From Auriscalpium vulgare (lineage: Eukaryota > Basidiomycota > Agaricomycetes > Russulales > Auriscalpiaceae), in assembly GCA_019915015.1 (NCBI GenBank), contig JAHBBC010000023.1, positions 434,001 through 498,000 of the forward strand: a stretch of DNA of 64,000 nt, in the 5' to 3' direction. Under the pieces are notes generated by a model. That model was not told where the DNA came from. It saw only the letters and a program-made list of their open reading frames with translations, and ran no database searches. This document shows, piece by piece, positions 1-10,378 of the stretch. The position numbers and the translations under genes were made by a program. Positions within the stretch are counted from its first letter, which is position 1, and each line of letters starts with the position of its first letter.

Positions 1-1174
1 GACCTGGCAAGTGACGGTCGGTGTCTGCATCCCGGCCACGGGCCGCAACTTCCAGCGCATTGTGGACACCGCTTTACGAGATGACCCCAGCGACCTGGCA
101 GTCTTGGATGGTGTGCAGCCGATGTCTCGAACCATGCGTTGGCCACGTGTCGGTAACGGACCGCCGCTCCTACAACGAGCGACTGCCGCCCTCAAAACAT
201 ACTCCATCCTCACCGTTATGCGTTACCTATGATCCACGATTTCGGTGATCCTCGGATGTATGCCTCACACGACATGCGCTGTACGGGCACAGCTCCCGGC
301 AAGGCTTACTGCAGTCGCGGGAGTGCACATAACGGTGATATTGGCAGCGTACCGGGCATCTCTTCGGCATCTCGCGGTCTGTGTCACTTTCAATCGATGG
401 ATGCAGAAGCGCTCGTCATTTCCGCTGCCGCCTTGTTCAGGCGTGGTGTTCATAGATACCGTTCTTCCCATCGGCCGCCGCTGTTCCTTCAATACGGCCG
501 ATCCAGGTTACGTCAAGAGCAGCGTGGATGGTTTGTATTTCTCTGTCAGTCCTCTGATCTCCCCTAGCCGAAGAACAAGGCTCCTACGCCGCCGCCACCC
601 TGCGGGCAGTAGCGGGCAGTCTGCTGTAGTAATCGTGCTGCTTTATCAAGCGCCTTCCGGTCGAATTGAGTTGCTTCCTGAATCTGAATTTGCAGTCGCT
701 CTGGCGATCGATAACGCTATTCACGCTCCAAAGGTCGTCCATGACTTTTACGAAAGAAGGTCTCGGAGTCGACACCAACCTGCGGTGCGTGTTCTCTTCT
801 CCGCCCTCCCCAAATCTATCAAGTCTCTGCTACTGTGCTAGCATCTCAGGAGCCAAGTCAACAACGCCCGCTCATTAGTTTTTCCCGACGCCGCCGGCAC
901 TCCATATTGCGCCTCGAGGCATCGCGCCCGCCACTCGCCTACATAAACCTTGTCGGCTTCGGCTGGGCACCCGTGATCAGCAATATGGAACGTCGCGGGC
1001 TTTGATGCGGCGATTTCAAGGTCGTTGTGGGCCCATGTAGGCTTCCGAGTCCATGCACTTGAGTGCGTAATGATAGCCAGGGTGCATATAAGGGTTGTCC
1101 CTCGGGCGATTGCGTGACCTCCGAGTCCCTTGCTTTAACTGCGTGCACTTTGCTGTCAGTGTCTCTTCCTTCGG
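1..1174. other. no confident gene
   Basis: Several open frames overlap here on both strands, but none shows a recognisable domain, a convincing exon-intron series or consistent protein-like composition. The right-hand end is the 5' flank of the membrane-protein gene that starts at 1175. A gene running in from the left of the window cannot be excluded. Confidence 0.4.
1085..1092 (+). promoter_or_regulatory. candidate TATA box
   Basis: The sequence CATATAAG lies about 85 bp upstream of the ATG at 1175, a plausible distance for a fungal core promoter. This is a pattern match only. Confidence 0.35.
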
Positions 1175-2005
1175 ATGTCACGACGAACTCCGAGAACTAA
1201 TGTTGCTTGTGCGTCTCTTGCTTTCCTTACGTTTCTAATGGCCCACTGTCACTACCAGACGAGCTCCCAGCCACTGTGAAGTCCCTCAACGAGGGTTGGC
1301 TCGCCACTTTCCAAACTGCCGCTACAATCGTGAGCCTCCCTCTTACTGCACGAAACGCAGCTAAACTAGGCGCTTCTTCAAGTCAGGTCTCTTGGCGGTC
1401 GTCCAAGCACAGCTCATCTCATTCGTCAAAAACCCTGCAAACTACGATTCCACGCCCAATCATGCGTCTATGCAGGCGCTGCTCGCGCTCACCTACTGCG
1501 ACCTGTTTCTCTGCCTGAGCGCAACAGTCAGCGCGCTCATACTGACGGACGAGTTTGGCGAGCTGCCTGTGCGCGCGTCGCGTGTGTCGGACCCAATCAA
1601 GGTCGGCACGTTCGACAGCAGTGCGGCGAGCCTGCTGGAGGTGTACGGCGCGCGCAAGTCCTGGAGATGGGTGATGTTCCATTGTGCGTCCTGCCCCGCA
1701 TCGACGTTCACAATCTCGCTGACTCGCGATGCACAGGGCTTGCTACGCTGCTCCTGGCGGTTCTATGCATGATTGCCCAGGTTGCGCTGTACGTGTGGTT
1801 ACAGGAGTCCCTCGCCGTGAAGGTCACGGTGGTGGTTGTCGGTGTCTTCGGCATTCTACCACTGCTGCACTTCATACCTGCGATCAGAGGGGCGAGGCGG
1901 GACAGCATCATCATTACGAGTCCTCGTACCTCAGCATACGCGGCCGCTAACCTCACTCTCATCGGTCCATATGTTTCTTCGAGTCCAACCGCAACCACCG
2001 CGTAG
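1175..2005 (+). CDS. small multi-spanning membrane protein, unknown function
   Basis: I read four exons: 1175-1208, 1259-1329, 1383-1683 and 1737-2005. The introns are 50-53 bp with GT-AG ends, and all phases close to give 224 aa. The start MSRRTPRTNVAY was chosen because its splice phase fits the downstream ELPATVKSL exon and a CTAAT branch site lies 20 bp before the acceptor. Around residues 60-85 there is a hydrophobic segment following TYCDLFLCLSATVSA. Two more hydrophobic segments, LLLAVLCMIAQVALYVWL and VTVVVVGVFGILPLLHFI, follow in the last exon, suggesting 3-4 membrane passes. The YGARKSW and WLQES patterns resemble orphan membrane proteins common in Agaricomycetes (from memory). No enzymatic motif is visible. 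Its 3' end faces that of the cyclo-ligase gene, 173 bp away. Confidence 0.75.
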
Positions 2006-2178
2006 AATGCTAGCAATTCAAAATTTGTTCACATGGGCATACTTACGATCCATTCATTTCCTTCCACACGTCGTACAATATGAAGAATATAATGACACTA
2101 CGATGCAGCTCAATAATAAATCTCCAGGATTCGTTGTGTACTCAGTCACTTACTTAAATCGCTATAAAAGGTGTTTGA

Positions 2179-3116
2179 CTAATGAGTCGTTTCGTCGCCG
2201 ACATTGCCTAGAGTACCGTCCGGACCGACAATGAGATCCATCTTCCAATCATGCTCACTCATTGGCACTGCCCCGCTTTCCAGGAGCTGCTCGCGCAGAG
2301 ACAGCGCGACTGCCTCACTGCTCAGTCTAGGTAGAAAAATGTAAAGTAGAATGCCGCGTACCTAGAAGAGGACGCGGCGCGCTCTTGGATGCAGCATGCG
2401 CGGCGTATGACGTGATGTAGCGATCGTAGTATCCCTTCCCGTGGCCGAGACGCGCGAGGGATGGGTCAAACGCGACGCCTGCGATCGGGCGAGGTCTTCG
2501 GGAATGGGAAGGTGCGGAAAGTGTGCAGCGTACCTGGCACTAAGATGAGGTCAAGGAGGTCATTGGAATCGTCCATGGCTTGCGCGACGTTGTCAGATAG
2601 GAAGCGGTGTGGGACGGTAGAAACTCAAGTACTCACCTCCCGCCCGAGGGCCTTCTCGCCAATGTGTCGTAGGCTCCTTGATTCCCCACACACCACTCCC
2701 CATCGACGCCAGGTCCTCTTCTCCATAAACCCTCAGCAGATCCATTCGGCCCGCGGTCGACACGTCAATCTTCGGAACGAACAACGCCTTTCCTTCCCAA
2801 GACAGAGTAAGCCTCAAGGTGGTGCTGTTGACTACTTCGCGTACCGAGGCGGAGGATCTCATGGACCAAAGGAGCTGTGTCCACCTCGCCAGTGGGCATG
2901 CTGAGGTAGCAGCTCACTGTGCGGGAACGTTGGAACCAGGGGGAGGAGAGGACCCTCTCAGCAATCTGACGCGCTGGCTTTCTGGTCAATGTTGCGAGAG
3001 CGTAGAGGCGTGCGTGGTCTCGTACATTGGGATTCGACATCGGTAGGAGACAGTGATTTAGTGCGGATTGCGACAGCTTTCCGGAGAGCCCGTTTATGAG
3101 CTTGAACAGTGGCCAT
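2179..3116 (-). CDS. 5-formyltetrahydrofolate cyclo-ligase (MTHFS)
   Basis: This enzyme converts 5-formyl-THF to 5,10-methenyl-THF using ATP, in one-carbon metabolism. I read six exons: 3116-3026, 2973-2845, 2792-2637, 2578-2534, 2478-2362 and 2309-2179, giving 222 aa with all phases closing, the usual size for the family. The N-terminus MATVQAHKRALRK carries the basic substrate-binding start. It is followed by CYLSMPTGEVDT, GKALFVPKI, SGVWGIKEP, LDLILVPG, and the signature VAFDPSLARLGHGKGYYDRY, which forms the nucleotide and folate site. The final exon contains a REQLLESGAVP segment typical of the C-terminus. All core motifs are intact, so it should be active. The ORF upstream of 3116 in the same frame is not part of the gene, because only the MATVQ exon gives the family N-terminus. 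Confidence 0.93.
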
Positions 3117-3288
3117 AGATATAGACTTGGACGGTTGCCAGCGAGAGAGCTTGACGGTGCGGACGGAAAGGCAGCCGCGTGCAAGCCAGTGGCAGACGCC
3201 TGGCTTGAACTTCCTCCCTCTCCCTCCCTCTTCTGCTCTATATCTTCCGACTCGTCTTGGTTCTCAAACCTGCGAATTACACACAATT

Positions 3289-4017
3289 ATGCACGTCTCA
3301 GATCTTGCACCCTGGTCTTACCAGCCCATCTCCATCGAGCCCAAGCTCGAGCATACCAACTACCCCGTCTGGCAGCTCAAAACACGCACCATCCTCGAAT
3401 CCAGCGGACTCTTCGGCCTCGTCGACGGCTCCGAGTCCCCCGAACAACTGAACGTTGCGGAAATGCTCGTCTGGCGGCGGCGCGACGGCTGCGCGCGCCT
3501 CCAGATCATGCACAATGTCCCCGACGGGTGGCTCTGGATCCTCTCCTCGGTGCGCACAGCGGCTGCCGCGTGGCAGGCGCTCGACGCACACTTCAACCAG
3601 CGCAGCTCGTTCCGCGCGACGGACGCGCTCGCGCGCTTCCATGCGGCGCGCCTGGGGGACGGCGGTGACGTGCCCGCGCACCTGCAGCGCATGGGCGCGC
3701 TGTGGGCGGAGGTCCTCGCGGCGGACGCGTGCCCGGACGAGAAGCACCCGGACACGTACTTTGCGCGCCAGCTGCTCGCGTCGCTGCCGCCGACGTGGGT
3801 CGAGTTTGTGGAGGCGTGGAAGGGGGAGCGCGTCGGGTCGGCGACGGTCATCGGGCGGATGTTGGACTCGGATAGGTGGAACCGGGCGAGGAGGGAAAAG
3901 GCGGGCGCGGGCGCGCGGAAGGTGCGTGTTGGGAAGGCGGGGGAGATTGCGAGGCATGTGTCGGAGGGCTCGACGAAGCGGTCTGTGGATGACGGTCCGT
4001 GGAATGCCCCGTCGTAA
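3289..4017 (+). CDS. Copia-type Gag-like (UBN2-like) protein, single exon
   Basis: Intronless ORF of 242 aa. The pattern LEHTNYPVWQLKTRTIL near residue 20, then W..L...........AWQALDAHF and LLASLPPTWVEFVEAW, matches the capsid-like Gag polypeptide of Ty1/copia elements (UBN2/Retrotran_gag_2-type). No zinc knuckle, protease, integrase or reverse transcriptase follows, and no LTRs were seen around it. It lies in a compact cluster of ordinary genes, 172 bp from the divergent cyclo-ligase start. GC content is very high through the coding part. It could be a domesticated Gag gene or a processed remnant; the clean 242-codon frame and normal spacing favour a retained gene (inference). The start at 3289 excludes a longer in-frame extension that would run into the cyclo-ligase promoter. 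Confidence 0.75.
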   Translation: MHVSDLAPWSYQPISIEPKLEHTNYPVWQLKTRTILESSGLFGLVDGSESPEQLNVAEMLVWRRRDGCARLQIMHNVPDGWLWILSSVRTAAAAWQALDAHFNQRSSFRATDALARFHAARLGDGGDVPAHLQRMGALWAEVLAADACPDEKHPDTYFARQLLASLPPTWVEFVEAWKGERVGSATVIGRMLDSDRWNRARREKAGAGARKVRVGKAGEIARHVSEGSTKRSVDDGPWNAPS

Positions 4018-4127
4018 TGGACTTGTGAGCTCGGACTCTGATCTTTTGTGCTCGACACAAGTTACTTTGATCTTCTGTGCTATGTTACAGTGATTTCTTG
4101 CATGTTGTACAATATATCTTGTCCAAT

Positions 4128-4661
4128 TTATGCGGGCGGGCCCACAGGCGGCGGCACGTCCATCCCCTCCCCTTCCTTTGCGCCAAGCACCTCCAACAAC
4201 TCCGTCTTCCCAAACATCCGCGCCGTCTGGATGGCATTTGGCTTCCCCAGTCGCGGATCCGCGCCACCCTCGGCGAGGACCCTTACCACTGCCTCCTCGC
4301 CCTTGAACACAGCGCCGGCGATGGGCGACTGTCCCGCGTCGTTCAGGCGGTTTGGGTCAGCCCTGCGAGCGATGAGCTCCCGAGTGAGGTCGGCGTGACC
4401 GGAGTACGCTGCAAGCATGAGGAGTGTGTTCCCTGGACGATGGACCGGTCAGTCAGCAAACATCGGTGGAGAGGAGGCACCACCTTTGTCATTTGTCAGG
4501 TTGGCGGGCAGTCCAGCGTCGACGGCTTGCAGCAGAAGCTCAGAGCTTCCATCCCGAGCGGCATCGAACATGCGATGTGCAAAATCAGTGGTGTCGGTGG
4601 GTAGTTCGGTCACCGTCGTCGATCCTTCATAAACAGTAGCCTCAAAATCGGTGAGCAACAC
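4128..4661 (-). CDS. small ankyrin-repeat protein
   Basis: Two exons (4661-4484 and 4432-4128) give 160 aa. Ankyrin-type repeats are visible: ARDGSSELLLQAVDAGLPAN, then NTLLMLAAYSGHADLTRELI with ARRADPNRLNDAGQSPIAGA, then GEEAVVRVLAEGGADPRLGK and a half repeat ARMFGKTELLEVL. The intron splits the loop between the first and second repeats. The protein resembles short, stand-alone ankyrin proteins found widely in fungi that act only as binding scaffolds. No partner domain is present. Its 5' end faces the HAMP-protein gene across a 560-bp shared upstream region. Confidence 0.88.
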
Positions 4662-5221
4662 GCGAAGCAGATTGAAGTGTGTCTAGCACACCATTTGAAT
4701 GTGATGTTATGAGATCGAGCGGGCAGTCTTGAATGGACTTATGCGGTCTGTTCGAACGTTGGAGAAGAAGTCCGAGGAGACGATCGCGAGTAATATATGA
4801 TCATAATCTTATCAGATACGCTGTAAGCACGGAACGCTCTCAGCGCCTGTGCAGCCGCGCCAAGTTCAGTCTTTCATTCACTCCATTACTCACTGCCGCT
4901 GGCCAGGAAATCTCTGGGGCACCTCATCTGCTCATTCGTCGCAGAATTCTACTGTTGTTATCTCTGGTCTGCTGCTTCACCCGTGCCGTCCAATCCTGGG
5001 ATGCAAGATTCGAAATGCCCGCTCTGGAAGACCTTTGCGAAATACATGAACTACGCCCACTGAAAGAGGCCAACTTATCCATGTAGAGCACAACCCGCCG
5101 TCGCCTCGAGGTGTGACTCTTGTCCTTGCCCATGTGCCCAATCCTTTCAATCATCGTGGCCATCAGATAAAAGCCGTATCGGCCGCAAGAGTCGTCTACA
5201 TCGACCTCCTTTCGCCCCACC
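4662..5221. promoter_or_regulatory. intergenic region between divergent ankyrin and HAMP genes
   Basis: No gene is seen here. The region should hold the promoters of both divergent genes. I could not pick out a specific operator or TATA element with confidence. Confidence 0.4.
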
Positions 5222-6380
5222 ATGTCCGCGACCACGCAAAACGATACTTTGACCCCCCTGGAGACGCACCTCCTCACGGTGCTGGCCCTCTACGAGCACG
5301 GGCCCATCCCCGAGTCCATTCCGGTCTACACCGGCCCCGCCTCTCCCCAAGCGACCGAAATCCTGCGCGCCATCGACACCATCGCACGCCGCACGCAGTC
5401 CGACATCGACACCGCTCCCCCAACCGTCCTGACCAACGTGCTCCACGCGACTGTCATACCTCCGCTCTCGCTCTCAGAGGCAGAGCAGGAGCTCAGGCTG
5501 ATGAAGGCGCAGGTCCAGGACGTCGCGCGCGTGTGCAATGCCATCACGAAGGGGGACATGCGCCAGCGCATGACGATGCCCGCGCATGGGATCGTGATGG
5601 TAATGGTCAAGGACGTGGTAAACAAAATGGCGGACAGACTCGACTCCTTCGCGACCTCGACGCTGTGCGTGGCGGCTGAGACGAACAACGGGTACGTCCG
5701 CTGGCGACTGCATGCTAAGCACATGTGCTGACTGCGCGGGCGCGGTATAGGGCGCTCGGAAGCACCGCGCTCATCGAGCTGGAGGGCGTCTGGCACCAGC
5801 TGTCGGAATCGGTCAACAACCTCTCCATGGTGCTCACCAACGAGGTGCGCTCGGTCGCGCAGGTCGCCACGGCCATCAGCCGCGGCGACCTCTCGCTGCA
5901 GATCGACCTGGATACGCGGGGAGAGATGGCATCCATGCATGCTCATGTGAATGAGATGGTCCTGCTGCTGCGCGCGCTCGCCGCCGACACAGTCAGAATT
6001 TGCACGGAGTATGCGGCGGATGGGCGGGTCGGCGGCCAGATGCAAGTGCAGACGGCGCAAGGGGTATGGGCGGAGATGCTGAATGAGCAGAATACGGTGA
6101 CAGCCTACGTGAGGTTCCGCTCACTCTTTTACTCCCGGGCTTTGCTGACAGACTTTCGATGTATCTAGTACTCTGTCTTAGTGCGCGAGCTCATCAGGGT
6201 CACGGTACGTTAGCTTTCCTCGTCTGTGGCTATGGCCTTATCGCTGTGTAGACGGATCTGGCGAAGGGCAAGACTACCGAAAAGATCAACGCTGGCGCCG
6301 CGTCTGGAGACCTATTGGAACTTATCACCGCCGTGAACCAGCTCGTCGACAGACTGGCGGCGTCTCCGCCTGCCGCGTAG
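5222..6380 (+). CDS. HAMP-repeat protein related to group III hybrid histidine kinases, kinase domain absent
   Basis: Four exons (5222-5691, 5751-6108, 6169-6204 and 6252-6380) close in phase to give 330 aa. It contains serial HAMP linker units: one around MKAQVQDVARVCNAITKGDM, a second around NEVRSVAQVATAISRGDLSL, with the connector SVNNLSMVLTNEVR and a GEMASMHAHVNEMV helix between them, and a third ending with RELIRVTTDLAKGK. Poly-HAMP arrays of this kind are the osmosensing and fungicide-binding N-terminus of group III kinases (NIK1/Os-1) feeding the HOG pathway. Here the protein stops after ITAVNQLVDRLAA with no HisKA, HATPase or receiver domain. Either it is a stand-alone HAMP adaptor/competitor or a truncated duplicate. 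All splice phases and the reading frame are clean, which argues against recent decay. Confidence 0.85.
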
Positions 6381-7564
6381 GGTAAGCAAGTTGACTCCTC
6401 GTTTCCGATCTCGTCTGAGTTGACGTTCTTCAGCTCCTGTTTGTTTGTTTTTTGCGAAGGATGGCGAAGAGCGTTGATGTCTCAAAGTGTAGGATGTGTG
6501 CGAAGGTATCGGCAGTATATCAATCAAAGCTTGTATCTGTGTCCGTCTCATGTCATGGTCCCTACGATATTCAGCCAGTCTCGACCTCTGCTTTACTCGT
6601 ACATATCCCACTCGTCAGCCACGTCCTCCATGAAAGACATCGCGGATAAGACATTGTATTCATCGCGACTAGCGCATGAGTAAGCTCCGCATCACTGTTC
6701 CTGCAGCTGATTCGCGCGCACATCCTCGCCGCACTTCGGAGCCTCCAATTGCATATGTGGATTGCCTGCCGAGTCAAAACGTTTTAGCAGCGGTCAAGCG
6801 AGGCAACACAGGACGCCTACTCGACTTGGGACCCATGGGATCCATGAGCTCCACCTGTTGACCAGGGGAGAGTCTGTCAACAGACGTCACAAGCTGAGCA
6901 CCAGAGGGACCGATCCCTCTCAATGTTCCATAAGTGAGCACAGCTCCATGTACGACGTCAATACTCGGAGCACTCTGAGCAAGTTGCGAGGCAATCGCTT
7001 TAGGATGTAGCATCAGTACTTCCCCGGGGCGCTGACATGCGCTGAGATGATGCCATCAGAGCAAGTCAGGGCGGTCAGAGTAAGTCAGCGAGTCTCAGAG
7101 CAAGTCAGACCGGCGTGATTTTCCAGCAATTGAGTGAGCGAGTATGTCGATAGTATTGCCGAGCAAACATTACGATTCCCTGAGTTTACGAAGTTGAATC
7201 GTTTACTAGGGGGTTTTTCGAGGTTGTGCCTGCATCTATTCGGTCATGGTCGCCGGGTGCCGGTTTGATCCCCGGTTTGATTGCCGTTGTCTTTCGGACT
7301 TTCCCGACATCCGTTTCGAGTTGTCGCGCCCGCTTCTGCTACTCCGTGGCGCTTGTACACAATATCTGAAGTTCTATACAGTAACCTGGTCGCATTTGTA
7401 CATGAGATCGTAGCCCCTGGCTGTCCCACCCGCCTGGACGTATTTGTACACCAGAATGTAGACCCTATTTCTTGATCGCGCGAATATCAACCACCTGTTA
7501 ACTTGTTCAGCTAGCGGCCTATGCAGGGTGCATGCTAACATACTTCCACCTTGCTCCGTTGTCC
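6381..7564. other. intergenic stretch, no confident gene
   Basis: The most protein-like frame is a minus-strand 79-codon ORF at 6774-7013 (starting MLHPKAIASQLAQ), which I do not recognise. Near 7050-7110 a short GAGCAAGTCAG-like motif recurs about three times. Otherwise nothing is supported. Confidence 0.4.
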
Positions 7565-7959
7565 TTAATCCCGCTCCTCCGCCTCGTCTTTATCCTTGCT
7601 CTCAACGGCGTCCTGTAGGCCAAGTACTATCCGCTCCATGTTGTCCACCTTTGTCTTGATATCCGCCAGTATGAGCATCATGCACCGGAATTCGGGCGAT
7701 TCGCTGAACGCAGGCGCGGTGTTCGTGGACGCTGGACGGTTCATGTCGTCGATCCTCCTCGTCATCTCGTCTATCTTGCGCATCAGGGAGCGGACTTCGG
7801 CGGAGTCGGTGAACTCCGGGGCGATGTTCGTGGGGACCGTACTAGCTCGGGTATGTCCGCCCTGCTTGCCGGTTATCAAAAGAAAGCCGTGCATGTGATC
7901 GGACGTACGTGAGTGCGCGCCCCCTCCTGCGTGTTCCCCTGCTTTCCGGTTGGAGACAT
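7565..7959 (-). CDS. small coiled-coil protein, unknown
   Basis: Two exons (7959-7909 and 7861-7565) separated by a 47-bp intron give 115 aa beginning MSPTGKQGNTQEG. Two imperfect internal units are visible: NIAPEFTDSAEVRSLMRKID and NTAPAFSESPEFRCMMLILA, each followed by a heptad-like helix (RKIDEMTRRIDDM and ADIKTKVDNMERIV). The C-terminus is highly charged. This suggests an internal duplication and a coiled-coil oligomer. The heptad tail is reminiscent of the coiled-coil ends of zinc-cluster proteins at 37,954 and 48,324, but no Cys cluster is seen here. Confidence 0.6.
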
Positions 7960-8204
7960 TGTTGGGTGCGTCCTAGTGTACGATTGGAGCGGGTGGTAGA
8001 GAGCGGGTGGAAGACGGTGTGTGAGGAGGTGCGGCGATCACAGCGCGGGGAAGTGAGAGGCGCCGGTGCTACATATGCGGTGTACGACACGTGATTTGTC
8101 TCTGCTTGCGCGTCATCGCATTTACTACCTGTCTCACCTCATCTCCCCCGAGCTCTGTGACCAGCCCCCTTCCGTCCAGAGGACATCCAGGACATGGACC
8201 GTCC

Positions 8205-8563
8205 GGCGTCCCAAAGAAATCGAGCAGGAACTCCAGTTCGAGTTCAAGGAGGAGCTACGCAAAGCAAAGAACGTGTTGCGGCGGCGCTCGCCCTCGACGT
8301 CGCCCGCCCCGGCCGCCAAAGCGCCGAAGGTCTGCATGTCGCTCGCGCTCGCGGCGCTGCTGGTGTACATCGGCGTCAAGTGCCGCGAACAATATGTACA
8401 AGCAGAGCGGCGTGCTACTCGACCTCATCAAGCACAACCGCACGCACCTCGTACGCGTCTACCCGAAGGGCACAAGGCTTGCGTCCACAAACTACGAGCC
8501 GCATCGGTATTGGAGCGCAGGCGCGCAGCTCGTCGCGATCAACTGGCAGACGTGTGGTACGTG
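8205..8563 (+). pseudogene. phosphoinositide-specific phospholipase C fragment (X-Y linker and Y domain), broken
   Basis: A first frame reads EFKEELRKAKNVL, then MSLALAALLVYIGVKCR, which matches the linker into the PLC Y box. A second, shifted frame resumes with LLDLIKHNRTHLVRVYPKGT and YWSAGAQLVAINWQT, the Y-domain core that binds the inositol phosphate substrate. About twenty residues expected between the two parts are missing and the frame changes there. After QTC the sequence enters the GC-rich tandem array. The X domain with the catalytic histidines and the C2 domain are not found. It is a truncated, non-functional copy. Confidence 0.75.
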
Positions 8564-8679
8564 GCCTCGACCATGACGTGCTCCGTGTCCTCGACCGGTT
8601 CATCTTCGTCGTCTTCACTGCAGGGCACAATCGGCACGCTGCCCACCACGCGACCGCGCCCGGCTCGTGCTACAGCTGC

Positions 8680-9880
8680 ATCCGCCCCGCTGCCACACCC
8701 TCCGCAACCTCCCAGCGCGCCCGCTGCTGCACCACCGTCCCCCCAGCGTGTGCGCCGTCGCCCTAGCAACGCCCACGCCGCCCAAGCTCGCCCGCACCGC
8801 TCCAGCTCGCCCGCCGCTGCTGCCACACCCTCCGCACCCTCCCAGCGCGTGCGCTGCTGCACCACCGGCCCCTCAGCGCGCCCGCTGCTGCACCACTGTC
8901 CCCCCAGCGTGCGCGCCGTCGCCCTAGCAACGCCCACGCCGCTCCAGCTCGCCCGCACCGCTCCAGCTCGCCCGCCGCCGCTGCCACACCCTCCGCAACT
9001 TCCCAGCGTGCCCGCTGCTGTACCACCGTCACCCTAGCGTGCGCGCCGTCGCCCTAGCAACGCCCACGCCGCCCAAGCTCGCCCGCGCCGCTCCAGCTCG
9101 CCCGTGGCTGCTGCCACACCCTCCGCACCCTCCCAGCGCGTGCGCTGCTGCACCACCGGCCCCCCAGCGCGCCCGCTGCTGCACCACTGTCCCCTCGGCG
9201 TGCGCGCCGTCGCCCTAGCAACGCCCACGCCGCTCCAGCTCGCCCGCACCGCTCCAGCTCGCCCGCCGCCGCTGCCACACCCTCCGCAACCTCCCAGCGT
9301 GCCCGCTGCTGTACCACCGTCACCCTAGCGTGCGCGCCGTCGCCCTAGCAACGCCCACGACGCCCAAGCTCGCCCGCGCCGCTCCAGCTCGCCCGTGGCT
9401 GCTGCCACACCCTCCGCACCCTCCCAGCGCGTGCGCTGCTGCACCACCGGCCCCTCAGCGCGCCCGCTGCTGCACCACTGTCCCCCCGGCGTGCGCGCCG
9501 TCGCCCTAGCAACGCCCACGCCGCTCCAGCTCGCCCGCACCGCTCCAGCTCGCCCGCCGCCGCTGCCACACCCTCCGCAACCTCCCAGCGTGCCCGCTGC
9601 TGTACCACCGTCACCCTAGCGTGCGCGCCGTCGCCCTAGCAACGCCCACGACGCCCAAGCTCGCCCGCGCCGCTCCAGCTCGCCCGCGGCTGCTGCCACA
9701 CCCTCCGCACCCTCCCAGCGCGTGCGCTGCTGCACCACCGGCCCCCCAGCGCGCCCGCTGCTGCACCACTGTCCCCCCAGCGTGCGCGCCGTCGCCCTAG
9801 CAACGCCCACGCCGCTCCAGCTCGCCCGCACCGCTCCAGCTCGCCCGCCGCCGCTGCCACACCCTCCCAGCGCGCCCGCA
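8680..9880. repeat. GC-rich tandem array, 291-bp unit, about four copies
   Basis: The block beginning GCGCCGTCGCCCTAGCAACG recurs at regular intervals, and the larger unit repeats with a 291-bp period (for example near 9042, 9333 and 9624, and a second phase near 8909, 9200, 9491 and 9782). Each unit is itself two related sub-units (roughly 167 and 124 bp) rich in CCAGCTCGCCCGC and GCTGCTGCACCAC. Open frames on both strands here are by-products of the absence of A/T and repeat with the same spacing. No gene is claimed. Confidence 0.85.
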
Positions 9881-9889
9881 GCACCCCCG

Positions 9890-10378
9890 GGGCTGCACAG
9901 GTGTCAGTGCGGTGCAGCGGCGGGGTGTTCCTCTCTGCGCTGCTCTTACCATCGTCCGTGACATGGCGAGTACGTACCTATCAGCCGCGCGCCGCGCGCT
10001 CACGCTGACCGTTCGGTAGACGTCTTCAACCCCATAACCATCGTCAACACCGCGACGATGCTCGTCAGCGTCGCCGGCTCGCTCGTCCTCCGGATTTACC
10101 TGCACCCGAATTCCGTAGACCGGTGGCATCAAAACCCGTCACCCCGACAATCTCGAGGAGACCGAGGTCGTCCTCTTGTATTTCACGCCTGCGCGTTATA
10201 TATATGATCTTGTACATGTTACCAGCGGTCGTGTGGTTATGATACAGCCCTCGCCGCGCGTTACTATACTTTAAAGCCATGCGGCTGCGATCTGCCCCCA
10301 ATGCGCCCCTTTGCCTTGCCCCGCGCCTTCTTCCCTGGCTGGCCATGAAGGCTAAGCAGCGGACTTTTCGTCAGTGAG
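9890..10378. other. no confident gene
   Basis: A plus-strand frame around 10,022-10,130 contains a hydrophobic stretch (VNTATMLVSVAGSLVLRIYL) after a possible acceptor. It could be an orphan exon of a membrane protein, but start and partners are missing. Confidence 0.3.

Noticed and set aside
3298..4093. Long overlapping ORFs on both strands over the Gag-like gene
   Set aside because: High GC leaves stops rare in every frame; only the 3289-4017 frame shows a recognisable family pattern.
8539..9884. Series of Ala/Gly/Arg-rich minus-strand ORFs and matching plus-strand ORFs
   Set aside because: They repeat every 291 bp with the tandem array and exist only because AT-rich stops are rare in it. 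No domain or splice structure.
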